In this document: positions 22,546 to 32,073 of the stretch, in pieces
Position numbering within the stretch: the first letter of the stretch is position 1
Layout: every line of letters begins with the position of its first letter
DNA from: Rhodobacteraceae bacterium CG17_big_fil_post_rev_8_21_14_2_50_63_15
GTDB lineage: Bacteria; Pseudomonadota; Alphaproteobacteria; Rhodobacterales; Rhodobacteraceae
Reading direction: 5' to 3'
Assembly: GCA_002783205.1 (NCBI GenBank)
Contig: PFEY01000032.1
Location: 77,653 to 111,950 of the forward strand
Length of the DNA stretch: 34,298 nt
Translations under genes and position numbers: made by a program
Notes under the pieces: generated by a model
The model's database searches: none
What the model was told of the DNA's origin: nothing
Seen by the model: the letters and a program-made list of their open reading frames with translations, nothing else

Positions 22546-23259
22546 TCAGAGCTTGCGGAATGTCAGGTAATGCGGCACCCGCCCCTCGCGCAGCGCCTTT
22601 TGCTCGTATCGGGTCGAAATCCAGTCCTGCCACGGCGCCCGCCAATCTGCGGGCCGCTCCGCCAGCCACGAAAATCCATGCCGGGGCACTTCCTCGAGGG
22701 TCTGCCGGACGTAATCGGGAATATCCGTCGCCACTCTGAAAATCGCGTTTTTCTTCATGACTTTAGAGAGCGGCCTTAAATAGCTTTCGGTGACGAAACG
22801 GCGCCGGTGATGGCGCTTCTTGGGCCAGGGATCAGGATAGAGCAGAAAGGCGCGGGAAATCGAGGCTTCCGGCAAGACATCCAGCATATTGCGAACGTCC
22901 CCCGGATAAACCGCTATATTTTGCGCCTCACTGGCCCGTATCTTGCCGAGAAGCATCGCCACGCCGTTGAGAAACGGCTCACAGCCGATGATCCCGACCT
23001 GCGGATAACTCACCGCCTGATGCACGAGATGCTCGCCCCCGCCGAACCCGATCTCCAGCGCGACCTCTCGATCCCCGAAAAGAGATTTCAGATCAATGGG
23101 TTTCCGGTCTGGATTAATGTCCCATCCCACCGGACCCGGCGACAACTTCACCAGATCCTCGGCGAGATAGGTCTCCTGATTGGGCCGCAACGTCTTGCCC
23201 CGGAACCTGCCGTAGAAATTGCGCCAGGGCGCGCCAGAGAGATGTCGATCCTGGGTCAT
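22546..23259 (-). CDS. trmB: tRNA (guanine-N7-)-methyltransferase
   Basis: A 237-residue SAM-dependent enzyme that methylates G46 of tRNA. The SAM loop is L-E-I-G-F-G-G-G-E-H-L. The family motif D-P-W-P-K-K-R-H-H-R-R-R (DPWPKxRHxKRR type) and the late S-T-R-Y-E-Q-K-A-L-R-E-G-R are both clear. I chose the ATG at 23259 because the family begins near R-N-F-Y-G-R-F-R-G-K; the ribosome site there is weak. It follows metK by 44 bases on the same strand, so the SAM producer and a SAM user probably share a transcript. The riboswitch before metK, which works by hiding a ribosome site, would not directly control trmB. Confidence 0.95.
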   Translation of the reverse strand: MTQDRHLSGAPWRNFYGRFRGKTLRPNQETYLAEDLVKLSPGPVGWDINPDRKPIDLKSLFGDREVALEIGFGGGEHLVHQAVSYPQVGIIGCEPFLNGVAMLLGKIRASEAQNIAVYPGDVRNMLDVLPEASISRAFLLYPDPWPKKRHHRRRFVTESYLRPLSKVMKKNAIFRVATDIPDYVRQTLEEVPRHGFSWLAERPADWRAPWQDWISTRYEQKALREGRVPHYLTFRKL

Positions 23260-23303
23260 GCCGGTCTTAGTTGGCGCATGAAGACCACACGCCATCCCCC
23301 TGT

Positions 23304-24488
23304 TCAGACGTTCTTTTTCAGATTTTCCGCCAGATCCGTTTGCTCCCAGCTAAAACCTCCATCCGCCTCTGGGGCCCGGCCGAAATGACCATAGGCAGAG
23401 GTGCGGGAATAGATCGGGCGGTTGAGGCCAAGCTTTGTCCGAATCCCGCGCGGGGTCAGGTCCATGCATGCGGCAATTGCCCTTTCTATTTCAGATTCAA
23501 GCACTTGGCCCGTTCCGTGGGTGTCAACATAGATCGACAAGGGCTCGGCCACGCCAATCGCATAGCTCAACTGCAAGGTGCAGCGTTTCGCCAGACCCGC
23601 CGCCACCACGTTCTTGGCCACGTAACGCGCCGCGTAAGCCGCTGATCTGTCTACCTTTGTCGGATCTTTGCCGGAAAACGCCCCGCCCCCATGCGGCGCC
23701 GCGCCGCCATAGGTATCAACGATGATCTTGCGCCCCGTGAGCCCCGCATCGCCATCCGGCCCGCCGATGACAAAGGTGCCGGTCGGGTTGACCCACCATT
23801 CCGTCGCCTCCGTCAGCCATCCCTTCGGCAACACTTCGCGGATGTAAGGCTCTACAATCGCACGAATATCCTCGCTCGTCTGCGCCGCGTCATGATGCTG
23901 CGTCGAAAGGACCAACTGCGTCACCTCGACCGGCTTGCCGTCCTCATAGCGCAGCGTCAGTTGCGATTTGGCATCCGGACCCAGCGTCGGTTCCGCGCCC
24001 GACTTGCGCGCCTGCGACAGCCGTTTCAGGATGGCATGTGCATAAAGGATCGGCGCGGGCATCAATTCCGGTGTCTCATCAACGGCATAACCGAACATGA
24101 TACCCTGATCCCCGGCGCCGTCGCGGTCCACGCCCTGCGCGATATTCACCGATTGCTCATGCAGGAAGTTCAGCACATGACAGGTATTCCAGTGGAACTT
24201 GGCCTGTTCGTAACCGATATCCTTGATGCATTCGCGCGCGATCTCGGGAATGCGCCCCATGGCATCCTTGAGCCGGTCAGACCCCTTGCGCCCATTGCGA
24301 TCCGGCAGCCCGATTTCTCCGCCGATCACCACCAGCCCGGACGTGGCAAAGGTCTCGCAGGCGACGCGGGCGTTCTCGTCCTCGGTCAGCAGATAGTCGA
24401 GGATGGCGTCGGAAATCCTGTCGCATACCTTGTCCGGATGCCCCTCCGAGACGGATTCGGAGGTGAAGAGATAGTTCTGTCTTGCCAT
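23304..24488 (-). CDS. metK: S-adenosylmethionine synthetase
   Basis: A 394-residue enzyme that makes SAM from ATP and methionine. Motifs: S-V-S-E-G-H-P-D-K (12-20) at the ATP site, [12 protein letters not shown], and the P-loop-like G-G-G-A-F-S-G-K-D. Length and start fit the family exactly. The ribosome site GGAG (24499-24496) lies inside a SAM/SAH riboswitch, which should shut down translation when SAM is plentiful. It follows lnt with a gap of only 62 bases, which is almost entirely riboswitch, and precedes trmB. Confidence 0.97.
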   Translation of the reverse strand: MARQNYLFTSESVSEGHPDKVCDRISDAILDYLLTEDENARVACETFATSGLVVIGGEIGLPDRNGRKGSDRLKDAMGRIPEIARECIKDIGYEQAKFHWNTCHVLNFLHEQSVNIAQGVDRDGAGDQGIMFGYAVDETPELMPAPILYAHAILKRLSQARKSGAEPTLGPDAKSQLTLRYEDGKPVEVTQLVLSTQHHDAAQTSEDIRAIVEPYIREVLPKGWLTEATEWWVNPTGTFVIGGPDGDAGLTGRKIIVDTYGGAAPHGGGAFSGKDPTKVDRSAAYAARYVAKNVVAAGLAKRCTLQLSYAIGVAEPLSIYVDTHGTGQVLESEIERAIAACMDLTPRGIRTKLGLNRPIYSRTSAYGHFGRAPEADGGFSWEQTDLAENLKKNV

Positions 24489-24493
24489 TGAAG

Positions 24494-24538
24494 TGCTCCA
24501 TTGAATTCCACCGCCACGCCAGGAAGCCGTTGTGACAG
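24494..24538 (-). promoter_or_regulatory. SAM/SAH riboswitch before metK
   Basis: On the minus strand, GUCAC-AACGGCUUCCUGGC-GUGGC (24536 leftwards) is followed by a short linker and AUGGAGCA ending at 24494. This matches the Rhodobacterales SAM/SAH riboswitch: P1 is GUCAC/GUGGC (one G-U pair), and the loop G-C-U-U-C-C pairs with G-G-A-G-C to form the pseudoknot. G-G-A-G is also the metK ribosome site, 7 bases before the ATG, so ligand binding should block translation. Confidence 0.93.
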
Positions 24539-24550
24539 GAATAACGTTGG

Positions 24551-26101
24551 TTACGCGCGCGATGAAGGCGCGTCAATCCCATTTTTCTGCCGGATCCCCA
24601 AGCCAGTACGCACGAGCGTAATGACCAGAAGAAAAAGGAAAAAAAGGACCATTGGCATATCACCAAACCGGGCATACACAGTCTGCGGCAGAGGCGGTGG
24701 CAGAGCAACATCGCGCCATCCAGCCTCTCCCAGCGGGATCGAGGCTGTGACCTTGCCGGTGGCGTCGATCATTGCAGAAACCCCGGTATTGGCCACGCGG
24801 ATCATGGGCAGCCCCTGTTCGGCACTGCGCAATCGGGCCTGTGCGAGATGCTGATACGGTCCCGAGACCGTTCCGAACCACGCATCATTGGTGATCAGGA
24901 GCATGAAATCCGGCCGCTCGGGGGCCGCGCGCACATCCTGAGGAAAAACCCCCTCATAGCAGATTAGGGGCAATGCCCTGCCAAGCGCGCCCAAACCGAT
25001 CACCTGCGCGCCGGGCCCAGAGGAATAACCCTGTCCTTGGCTGGACGCCAGACCGTAGATACCAAAGCGGGCGAGAAGGTCGCCATAGGGCACGTATTCC
25101 CCAAAGGGCACGAGATGATGCTTGTCATAGAGCGCACCCACACGGCCCCCCGTCTCGATCAACGCCAGGGAATTGTAGAGACGCATCCCGTCAAAGCGCT
25201 GGATTCCGACCACCACCGGCACGCCCCCTGCTGCCTCGGAGATCACCTCCAAGGTGGCTGCGGCATCGTTGAGCAACACGGGCACCGCCGTCTCGGGCCA
25301 GACGATGAGATCGGGACGCGCATCGCCGGCCGCAGAAAAGCCAAGCTGACGCTCAAAGAACCCGCGCACCTTGTCGCGTTGCCACTTCTCGTGCTGCGGT
25401 GCGTTGGGCTGCACGAGGCGCACCACCGGGGCCGCGTCCAAGGCTGTGGCATCTGGCGTGAGCCACATCCCTATCGGCCACAGCAACGTCGCCGTCAACG
25501 AGACCAAAATGCCCCTGAACTGCCCCATGCACGCCTGCCATAACGTCACAGCCACCACCAACAACAGCGTCAGAAGACCGAGGCCCCCAAGGTAGGCTGA
25601 CCAATGCAAGAGCGGTGTGTCGATCAGCACATGACCGGGTTGCGCCCAGGGAAATCCGGTCAGGACGTAGCCGCGCGCCGCTTCGGTCAAGCCGAAGGCA
25701 CCAACATACCCGACCACGCCACCGCCGATTGCGCGTCCAACCCCCAGACCGATAGCCCAAAACAGCCCCATTCCCGCCGCCAGTCCCAGAAGGGCAAAGG
25801 GAGCCACCCAGCCATGGCGGGCAATATCGACCAGAAAGGGCTCGATGATCCAACTCAGCGCCAGCAGAAAATACCCGGTGCCCACGGCCCAGCCCAGACA
25901 TGCGCCTTGCCGCCAGCCTGACGCACGCTCAAAAAGGCCATAGACCAGCGCCAGCATCCCGAGCGTGATCGGCCAGACCCCCCATGGCGCCTGCCCCAGT
26001 GCCGCCAGCGCACCAATCAGAAGAAAGACGAGCAGGCGCCGGGGGCGCGACAGGGTCCAAATCCATGCAGCGAGACCTCCCGCAAAACGCGGGTCAGCCA
26101 T
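24551..26101 (-). CDS. lnt: Apolipoprotein N-acyltransferase
   Basis: A 516-residue inner-membrane enzyme that adds the third acyl chain to lipoproteins. The N-terminal half holds about seven helices. The periplasmic nitrilase-type domain has the catalytic triad Glu270 (V-W-P-E-T-A-V-P), Lys327 ([11 protein letters not shown]) and Cys381 (I-C-Y-E-G-V-F-P-Q). A last helix lies near the C-terminus. I chose the ATG at 26101, which overlaps the end of corC by 8 bases; the longer frame would run deep into corC and adds a non-family segment. The TAA stop is directly followed by the metK riboswitch. Confidence 0.95.
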   Translation of the reverse strand: MADPRFAGGLAAWIWTLSRPRRLLVFLLIGALAALGQAPWGVWPITLGMLALVYGLFERASGWRQGACLGWAVGTGYFLLALSWIIEPFLVDIARHGWVAPFALLGLAAGMGLFWAIGLGVGRAIGGGVVGYVGAFGLTEAARGYVLTGFPWAQPGHVLIDTPLLHWSAYLGGLGLLTLLLVVAVTLWQACMGQFRGILVSLTATLLWPIGMWLTPDATALDAAPVVRLVQPNAPQHEKWQRDKVRGFFERQLGFSAAGDARPDLIVWPETAVPVLLNDAAATLEVISEAAGGVPVVVGIQRFDGMRLYNSLALIETGGRVGALYDKHHLVPFGEYVPYGDLLARFGIYGLASSQGQGYSSGPGAQVIGLGALGRALPLICYEGVFPQDVRAAPERPDFMLLITNDAWFGTVSGPYQHLAQARLRSAEQGLPMIRVANTGVSAMIDATGKVTASIPLGEAGWRDVALPPPLPQTVYARFGDMPMVLFFLFLLVITLVRTGLGIRQKNGIDAPSSRA

Positions 26102-26981
26102 CAACTGCCTCGGGCATCCGCACACGTAACCGCTTGATCCGCCTCGGATCTGCCTCAACCACTTCGATAATCGGACCTGCGGGGTGCTCAATCACTTCGC
26201 CGCGCACCGGAACGCGCCCCAGCAGCATGAAGACCAGACCACCGAGCGTGTCGATCTCCTCTTCATCGACGTGATCGACATCCGTAAGCGATTGACCAAT
26301 TTCGGCCTCAAACGCATCAAGCGGCGTCTTGGCCAGTGCAACATAGCAGCCGGGGCTCTCGAGACTCCAATATTGCCCTTCATCTATATCGTGCTCATCT
26401 TCGATCTCCCCCAAGACCTGCTCGATCAAATCCTCGATCGTAACCAGACCATCCACCCCGCCATACTCATCTATAACCAATGCCATGTGACGCCGCTCTG
26501 CCTGCATCTTTTGCAAGAGGACGCCGATTGGCATCGACGGGGGAACAAAGAGCAGCGGCCGCAGCATCGCCTTGAGAGAAAAGCGCGCATCTTGGCCATT
26601 GAACCCATGTTTGAGCGCAAAATCCTTGAGATGAACAAATCCGATGGGCGAATCCAGCGTGCCTTCATAGACGGGCAACCGGGTCATGCCGCTGTCACGA
26701 AAGACATGAACCAGATTTTCCTTGGAAATCGTGGCAGGCACCGAGACAATCTCAGCCTTTGGGATTGCAGCATCTTCGACAGTCTTGTGCCTCAGATTGC
26801 CAATCCCCGGCACGCCATTCACCGGCTCACGGTCGGATTTCGGCGGTGTATGGCTATCCGCGCCTGGATTGAACACCCCTATGATCCGGCGAAAAAAACC
26901 GCCTGCTGCCCCTGCTTCGCCTTGATCTTCCGGTTGCGCGCTCTGCGCTGCACTAGAAGATCCGTCAATACTGTCGCCCAT
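26094..26981 (-). CDS. corC: CorC/HlyC-family CBS-domain protein
   Basis: A 295-residue cytoplasmic protein of the CorC (YbeX) type without membrane helices. After a variable N-terminus (1-60) come two CBS units (about 66-195): V-P-A-T-I-S-K-E-N-L, S-G-M-T-R-L-P-V-Y-E-G, and D-E-Y-G-G-V-D-G-L-V-T-I-E-D-L-I-E. The C-terminal CorC_HlyC transporter-associated domain follows. In E. coli this protein is linked to Mg/Co export and membrane stress. I chose the ATG at 26981, which leaves a 43-base gap to ybeY; an earlier in-frame ATG at 27056 would overlap ybeY. It lies in the conserved order phoH-ybeY-corC-lnt. Confidence 0.92.
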   Translation of the reverse strand: MGDSIDGSSSAAQSAQPEDQGEAGAAGGFFRRIIGVFNPGADSHTPPKSDREPVNGVPGIGNLRHKTVEDAAIPKAEIVSVPATISKENLVHVFRDSGMTRLPVYEGTLDSPIGFVHLKDFALKHGFNGQDARFSLKAMLRPLLFVPPSMPIGVLLQKMQAERRHMALVIDEYGGVDGLVTIEDLIEQVLGEIEDEHDIDEGQYWSLESPGCYVALAKTPLDAFEAEIGQSLTDVDHVDEEEIDTLGGLVFMLLGRVPVRGEVIEHPAGPIIEVVEADPRRIKRLRVRMPEAVDG

Positions 26982-27024
26982 CCGTCTTTTGATCCAAGTT
27001 ACAAGGCTTTGCGCCCCAACATCG

Positions 27025-27513
27025 CTAATATGGGTCAGGGACCCCCAGTTTGCCAAGTATTGCCGTTTCGATTGTTTCCATCAAAGTGGCATCTTGATCA
27101 CGAACATGATCATAGCCCAGCAAATGTAACACCGCATGAACAATCAGGTGCGTCACATGGTCGGAGAACGGCGTGCCGCTCTGCTCGGCCTCGCGGTTGC
27201 AGTAATCATAGGCGATGGCAATATCGCCCAACTCCGGATCCTGCCCGCGCATGGGAGGAGGAGGGGTCGCTCCGGGGTCTGCGGCGGCGCGCTCTTGGTT
27301 GGGCCAGCTCAGAACATTGGTGGCCTGCGGTTTGTCCCGAAAGTCGCCATTGAGTTCAGAAATCCGCGTGTCATTACAGGCCAGAATGCTGATTTCCCAC
27401 TCATCAGGATCTAGACCCACATGCAAGAGCGTCGCGCGCCCGGCGCGTTCGACCAACTCCTCCAGTCCGACCGCCTGCCACCGGCCATCTTCAATGATCA
27501 CCTCAGAAAGCAC
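27025..27513 (-). CDS. ybeY: Endoribonuclease YbeY (rRNA maturation)
   Basis: A 162-residue metal-dependent RNase. The zinc-binding motif H-A-V-L-H-L-L-G-Y-D-H gives ligands His126, His130 and His136. F-R-D-K-P-Q-A-T-N-V-L-S-W is also family-typical, and a Pro-rich insert (A-T-P-P-P-P-M) lies near residue 85. YbeY helps process 16S rRNA ends and ribosome quality control. It starts at a GTG (27513) 5 bases after the phoH stop, with no strong ribosome site of its own, so its translation is probably coupled to phoH. Confidence 0.95.
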   Translation of the reverse strand: MLSEVIIEDGRWQAVGLEELVERAGRATLLHVGLDPDEWEISILACNDTRISELNGDFRDKPQATNVLSWPNQERAAADPGATPPPPMRGQDPELGDIAIAYDYCNREAEQSGTPFSDHVTHLIVHAVLHLLGYDHVRDQDATLMETIETAILGKLGVPDPY

Positions 27514-27518
27514 GCGGG

Positions 27519-28526
27519 TCAGCCATCGGCCTCATAAGCCTCGATAATGGCAGCCACCAACGGGTGGCGCACCACATCCTTGGCCGTAAAATAGTTGAAG
27601 CTGATTTGAGGGATCGTCTTGAGCAGTCGTTCGGCATCCGCCAGTCCCGAAGGCACGCCGCGCGGCAGGTCGATCTGTGTGCGGTCGCCCGTGATGACCA
27701 TGCGGCTGCCTTCTCCGAGGCGGGTCAGGAACATCTTCATTTGCATGGATGTCGCATTTTGCGCCTCGTCGAGGACAACAAACGCATTCGACAACGTGCG
27801 CCCTCGCATGAACGCCAGCGGCGCAATCTCGATCTTCTTCTCCTCGATGAGCTTGGCCGCCTGCTTGCCGGGCAGGAAATCGTTGAGTGCGTCATAGAGC
27901 GGCTGCATGTAGGGATCGACCTTGTCCTTCATGTCACCGGGCAGATAGCCAAGCTTTTCACCCGCCTCTACGGCCGGGCGACTGAGAATGATCCGGTCCA
28001 CATGCCCTTCGATAAACATGTTCACGCCAACCGCCACCGCAAGATAGGTCTTGCCTGTTCCCGCCGGTCCGATGCCAAAAGCCAGTTCATGCGAAAAGAG
28101 CGATCTGACATAGGATTTTTGCGCCTCGGTGCGCGGCTCGACATACTTCTTGCGGGTCTTGACTTCGACGCGGCCGGATTTGAACATCTCCATCTGGTCG
28201 CCAGCCAGGGCACCTGTCTCTGCGTCCGACCCACCCATCCTCAACTCGCGGTCCACATCACCGGCGACGACAGCCTTGCCCGATTCCAGCCGCGCATAGA
28301 GGGCGTTGAGGACACCCGTTGCCTCTTGGACCGGCCCATCCTCGCCCATCACCGACAGATGATTGCCGCGCCGCACGATCTGAACACCGAGCTTGCGCTC
28401 GATCTCCGCAAGGTTGCGGTCATACTCGCCGCACAGGTCAATCAGCAACATGTTGTTTGGAAAATCCACCACGGCTTGATGCATCGGAGCCATGTCAGAG
28501 GCGGGGGGCAGTGCGCTATTGGCCAA
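27519..28526 (-). CDS. phoH: PhoH-family ATPase
   Basis: A 335-residue protein with an N-terminal KH-like/PhoH-associated region and a C-terminal helicase-like ATPase. Walker A is G-P-A-G-T-G-K-T (153-160); Walker B is V-V-L-D-E-A-Q-N (250-257); a later motif is I-T-G-D-R-T-Q-I-D-L-P. PhoH proteins work with YbeY and are linked to RNA metabolism. The start is probably the TTG at 28526: GGGAGAG lies at the right distance before it, while the next ATG (28493) has no ribosome site. It heads the phoH-ybeY-corC-lnt run, 148 bases after the small lipoprotein gene. Confidence 0.94.
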   Translation of the reverse strand: MANSALPPASDMAPMHQAVVDFPNNMLLIDLCGEYDRNLAEIERKLGVQIVRRGNHLSVMGEDGPVQEATGVLNALYARLESGKAVVAGDVDRELRMGGSDAETGALAGDQMEMFKSGRVEVKTRKKYVEPRTEAQKSYVRSLFSHELAFGIGPAGTGKTYLAVAVGVNMFIEGHVDRIILSRPAVEAGEKLGYLPGDMKDKVDPYMQPLYDALNDFLPGKQAAKLIEEKKIEIAPLAFMRGRTLSNAFVVLDEAQNATSMQMKMFLTRLGEGSRMVITGDRTQIDLPRGVPSGLADAERLLKTIPQISFNYFTAKDVVRHPLVAAIIEAYEADG

Positions 28527-28674
28527 TCAACTCTCCCAGAGGCTTATGTGTGACCCAAGCCTGCCAAGATGCGTCTCTGGGTGCAAGCGCACAGCACAAA
28601 TTATCGCAGTTATTCGATCATTTCATGCGTGGAGGCGCTCAGATCACCCTTCGGGTCGCGGCGACACAGGCGTT

Positions 28675-28986
28675 TCACAAGAGATCGGGCACCTTGCTGC
28701 CGCGCTTGAAATTGCCAGTCGCAACTGTCGGTGGGGCGATGCCGGAACAGACCGGCTTGCCATAACGGTCAAGCCGCGGAGACAGGTAGCCCTCGACACC
28801 ATCGTCAATGATCCAGTGATCGCAGCCGTTGGGATCGACCCATATGCCTGCTTGTAGCTGGTTGAGATGCTTGCCATCGGTTCCACGATCAGCCGATTTA
28901 TCAGCCCCCACAGGGGGATGACCGCCGACACAAGCCGTCAGTAGGCTAACAACCGTCAGGGTGAGGATGAACTTGAACACTTTCAT
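28675..28986 (-). CDS. Small lipoprotein with W-x-D-P-x-G-C-x-H-W module
   Basis: A 103-residue predicted lipoprotein: a signal peptide with lipobox L-T-A-C (lipidated Cys19), a Ser/Asp linker, then a module at residues 48-80 (I-W-V-D-P-N-G-C-D-H-W to G-K-P-V-C). The same module lies at the same residue numbers in the OmpA-family protein encoded just upstream, with 22 of 33 residues identical. Two Cys (55 and 80) could form a disulfide. GAGGAG before the ATG supports the start. The gap to the upstream gene is 12 bases, so the two are co-transcribed. Function is unknown; an envelope role is likely. Confidence 0.8.
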   Translation of the reverse strand: MKVFKFILTLTVVSLLTACVGGHPPVGADKSADRGTDGKHLNQLQAGIWVDPNGCDHWIIDDGVEGYLSPRLDRYGKPVCSGIAPPTVATGNFKRGSKVPDLL

Positions 28987-28998
28987 GATTTGCTCTCC

Positions 28999-29577
28999 TC
29001 AGCGCCAGCACATGATTTCGACACGGCGGTTTTGTGCTCTGCCCTCGGGGGTGGCATTTGAGGCTGTTGGATTACGTTCGCCATAGCCACGCATCGAAGA
29101 AACGCGAACGCCTGAATCTTGCGCGATCTGTGCGACCGCCTCGGCGCGGCGTTGGGACAGACGCATATTGTATTCGTCAGAGGCGACATTGTCGGTATGC
29201 CCGATGATGCTGAACGACACGGCGTTTGCGGACTGAAAGAACGCGCGCAGGCGTTGCTTTCCGGCCGAACCAACACGGGCGCTATCGGTTGCGAAAAGCT
29301 GATCCGTATTGACCACGCCACAGAGGTTCAGCTTGCGACAGACCGGTATGCCGTCTCGCCGCAAATGCGGAGACATATAGCCCTCAGCACCGTCATCCAT
29401 CACCCAATGCTCGCAGCCGTCCGGATCAATCCAGATGGTCGGGATGTAACGTTCGCCCACCACCGTCCGCTGTTCGCTCTGTGCCATGGCGCGTTCCGCC
29501 GCAAGCGTCATGCCAAATGCAAGGAAAGCCGTCAGAAAAATCTCACTGATCCGCCCTAAGGCCCGAAATCCGATCAC
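28999..29577 (-). CDS. OmpA-family peptidoglycan-binding protein with N-terminal W-x-D-P-x-G-C-x-H-W module
   Basis: A 192-residue exported protein: a signal peptide of about 33 residues (ending A-M-A-Q), the module at 48-80, and an OmpA C-terminal domain (about 90-190). The latter has I-I-G-H-T-D-N, L-S-Q-R-R-A-E-A-V and N-R-R-V-E-I, the pattern that binds diaminopimelate in peptidoglycan. Extra Cys at 86 and 190 may form a second disulfide. It starts at a GTG (29577) with AAGGA just before it. With the lipoprotein it may form a peptidoglycan-linked envelope pair. The 178-base gap upstream separates it from miaB. Confidence 0.85.
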   Translation of the reverse strand: MIGFRALGRISEIFLTAFLAFGMTLAAERAMAQSEQRTVVGERYIPTIWIDPDGCEHWVMDDGAEGYMSPHLRRDGIPVCRKLNLCGVVNTDQLFATDSARVGSAGKQRLRAFFQSANAVSFSIIGHTDNVASDEYNMRLSQRRAEAVAQIAQDSGVRVSSMRGYGERNPTASNATPEGRAQNRRVEIMCWR

Positions 29578-29678
29578 TTGTCCTTACCTCGCACTCAAAA
29601 CGCGGCGCAGCTGGCACTTTGCCCTGAAACACAATTAAGGATAACTGCTTCAAGACTTGAGAAAAAGCGTGAATATTG

Positions 29679-29705
29679 GTTGTTTGTGGTTAAATAGGAA
29701 ACAAC
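29679..29705. promoter_or_regulatory. GTTGTTT/AAACAAC inverted repeat upstream of the OmpA-family gene
   Basis: GTTGTTT (29679-29685) and AAACAAC (29699-29705) are perfect inverted copies around 13 bases, in an AT-rich gap. There is no T-run on either side that would make it a terminator. It lies about 100 bases before the OmpA-family start and may be an operator. Confidence 0.3.
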
Positions 29706-29755
29706 GCCGATCAGTTTGCGCATTTTCACCACAATCCCGCCATAATCGCTTTAGC

Positions 29756-31081
29756 CTAGGCCGCGAAGATCCGCCCCGACAGAGAGTTCGCCCCACTGCT
29801 CAAGACCTCCACCTGCGCCAGATCCCCCGGTTTCAGGGTTGGGCTGGTCACATGGACGGCATGCAGATAATCCGATTTCCCAACGATCTGCCCTGACAGT
29901 CGTCCCGGCTTTTCAAAGAGGACACTGACCTTGCGCCCGACCATCGCCTCTTGGGCAGCACGTTGCTGATTGGAGATCAGAGCCTGCAACCTCAAAAGCC
30001 GCTCCGATTTTACCTCTTCGGGAATCTGAATGCGCTCCGCGGCCGGGGTGCCGGGCCGCGTCGAATACTTGAACGAATAGGCCGTGCCATAGCCCACCGT
30101 CGCAATCAAATCGAGGGTGTCCTGAAAATCCGCCTCGGTCTCCTCGGGAAAGCCGACGATGAAATCCCCAGACAAGAGGATATCAGGCCGCGCCGCGCGG
30201 ATACGCTCGATCAGGCGCAAGTAATCCTCGGCGGTATGGCCGCGATTCATCCGCTTTAGAATACGATTGCTGCCTGATTGCACCGGCAGATGCAGATAGG
30301 GCATCAGCTTTGGGCATTCTCCATGCGCCGCGATCAGATCGTCAGACATGTCCTTGGGGTGGCTTGTCGTAAAGCGGATTCGCGCCAAGCCCTCTATGTC
30401 ATTGAGCGCCCAGATGAGCCGAGCGAGGCTCCAATCCTCACCGAGACCCGCACCGTGATAGGCGTTGACGTTCTGCCCTAAAAGCGTGATCTCACGCACG
30501 CCTCGCTCGACCAGATCGCGGGCTTCCTCCAGCACCCGCTCCGGCGGGCGGCTGACCTCTGCACCGCGCGTATAGGGCACGACACAAAAGGCGCAGAACT
30601 TGTCACACCCTTCCTGCACGGTCAGAAAGGCCGTCGGCCCGCGCGCGGATTTGGGCCGGTGGCGCAGCGTATCAAACTTGTCTTCGGTCGGAAAATCGGT
30701 GTCGATTGCCTTGCCGCCCTCGCGCAGCCGCGCTTCCATCTCCGGCAGGCGGTGATAGCTTTGTGGCCCGACCACCAGATCGACCAGGGGTTGACGGCGC
30801 ATGATCTCTTCGCCCTCAGCCTGCGCCACGCAACCCGCCACACCAATCTTGAGATCGGGTTTTTCAACCTTGAGACCTCGCAGCCGCCCCAGTTCCGAAT
30901 AAACCTTTTCTGCGGCCTTCTCACGGATATGGCAGGTGTTGAGCAGGATCATGTCCGCCTCGGTCGGATCCTGCGTTTCGACATAGCCCGCACCCGCCAT
31001 GGCCTCGGCCATGCGCTCGCTGTCATAGACGTTCATCTGACAGCCGTAGGTCTTGATATAGAGCTTTTTCACGTCCGCCAT
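29756..31081 (-). CDS. miaB: tRNA-2-methylthio-N6-isopentenyladenosine synthase
   Basis: A 441-residue radical-SAM methylthiotransferase that adds methylthio to i6A37 of tRNA. The N-terminal domain binds an auxiliary cluster through Cys14 (Y-G-C-Q-M-N), Cys50 (N-T-C-H-I-R-E) and Cys84 (A-G-C-V-A-Q). The radical-SAM site is Cys159, Cys163 and Cys166 (G-C-D-K-F-C-A-F-C). A C-terminal TRAM domain (about 370-440) binds tRNA. Length and start are typical. In many alphaproteobacteria miaB lies directly before phoH; here two envelope genes sit between. It diverges from the gene at 31198. Confidence 0.96.
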   Translation of the reverse strand: MADVKKLYIKTYGCQMNVYDSERMAEAMAGAGYVETQDPTEADMILLNTCHIREKAAEKVYSELGRLRGLKVEKPDLKIGVAGCVAQAEGEEIMRRQPLVDLVVGPQSYHRLPEMEARLREGGKAIDTDFPTEDKFDTLRHRPKSARGPTAFLTVQEGCDKFCAFCVVPYTRGAEVSRPPERVLEEARDLVERGVREITLLGQNVNAYHGAGLGEDWSLARLIWALNDIEGLARIRFTTSHPKDMSDDLIAAHGECPKLMPYLHLPVQSGSNRILKRMNRGHTAEDYLRLIERIRAARPDILLSGDFIVGFPEETEADFQDTLDLIATVGYGTAYSFKYSTRPGTPAAERIQIPEEVKSERLLRLQALISNQQRAAQEAMVGRKVSVLFEKPGRLSGQIVGKSDYLHAVHVTSPTLKPGDLAQVEVLSSGANSLSGRIFAA

Positions 31082-31197
31082 GCGCTCGGCCTCTGCCTCA
31101 AGGTTGAGACTGCCTGACTACATCACTGCATGGGACACTTGCAATGCCTCAGCGTTTGGCGGACTCTGCGCGTCAAACCCCAGGAGCAAACCGGAAC

Positions 31198-32073
31198 ATG
31201 AGCGCACCCGATCTCAGGACCTTTCTCGACTCGCCCGGCAAGGCGCTCTCCAAGGGGCCGATCGCCATGGTCTTTGCCGAGGATGAAACGGAACTGAATT
31301 CCACCCTGCGCCATCATTTTGATGCCGGTTTTGCTGCGGTCCTGCTCTTTGCACCCGACGCTTTTGTCTTGGAACGTGATGTGGCCGCAGACCCGAGACT
31401 TCAGCGCATTTGTCACGATCTGGCGCTTGGCAAGACCGTCCGGGAGGCGGTCAACGCAGTGATCGCGGCGGCACCAGAGCTCTGGATGTATTATTGCTAC
31501 AACGCCGAATACCTGTTCTATCCCTTCTGCGAGACACGCACCATTGGCGAGATGCTGAGCTTTCACGCCGAAGAACGCCGTGATGCCATGCTGACCTATG
31601 TGATCGACCTCTACGCGGATGATCTAGACGCATATCCTGATGCCGTGTCGCTGGAGACCGCACATATGGACAAATCCGGGTATTATGCGCTGGCCCGTCC
31701 TGATCCCCTCAATCACGATCACCCCAAGGAGCGGCAACTCGATTTCTTTGGCGGACTGCGCTGGCGCTATGAGGAGCATATCCCGGCCAAACGCCGCAAG
31801 ATCGACCGCATCGCGCTCTTTCGGGCCAAGCCAATGCTAGAGTTACGCGAGGATCACACCCTGACGGATGAAGAATGCAACACCTATGCCTGTGCCTGGC
31901 ATCATAATGTGACAAGCGCAATCTTGTCCTTTCGCACCGCCAAGGCCCTCAAGCACAATCCGGGATCGACGTTCGATATCCAGACCTTCAAGTGGCACAA
32001 TTCCGTCCCCTTTGAATGGCATTCACGTCAGTTGCTGGATCTTGGACTTATCGAGCCGGGACAGTGGTTCTGA
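31198..32073 (+). CDS. Conserved protein, possibly glycosyltransferase-like
   Basis: A 291-residue soluble protein. The first 60 residues suggest a Rossmann-like alpha/beta start (G-P-I-A-M-V-F-A-E-D-E-T-E-L, then A-A-V-L-L-F-A-P-D-A). Conserved-looking segments include M-Y-Y-C-Y-N-A-E-Y-L-F-Y-P-F-C-E-T-R and F-H-A-E-E-R-R-D-A-M-L-T-Y-V-I-D-L-Y. The C-terminus is aromatic (F-K-W-H-N-S-V-P-F-E-W-H). I recall similar proteins in Rhodobacterales, sometimes labelled family 2 glycosyltransferase, but I see no clear D-x-D sugar-nucleotide motif, so I do not commit. AGGAG at 31182-31186 supports the ATG at 31198. Confidence 0.7.
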   Translation: MSAPDLRTFLDSPGKALSKGPIAMVFAEDETELNSTLRHHFDAGFAAVLLFAPDAFVLERDVAADPRLQRICHDLALGKTVREAVNAVIAAAPELWMYYCYNAEYLFYPFCETRTIGEMLSFHAEERRDAMLTYVIDLYADDLDAYPDAVSLETAHMDKSGYYALARPDPLNHDHPKERQLDFFGGLRWRYEEHIPAKRRKIDRIALFRAKPMLELREDHTLTDEECNTYACAWHHNVTSAILSFRTAKALKHNPGSTFDIQTFKWHNSVPFEWHSRQLLDLGLIEPGQWF

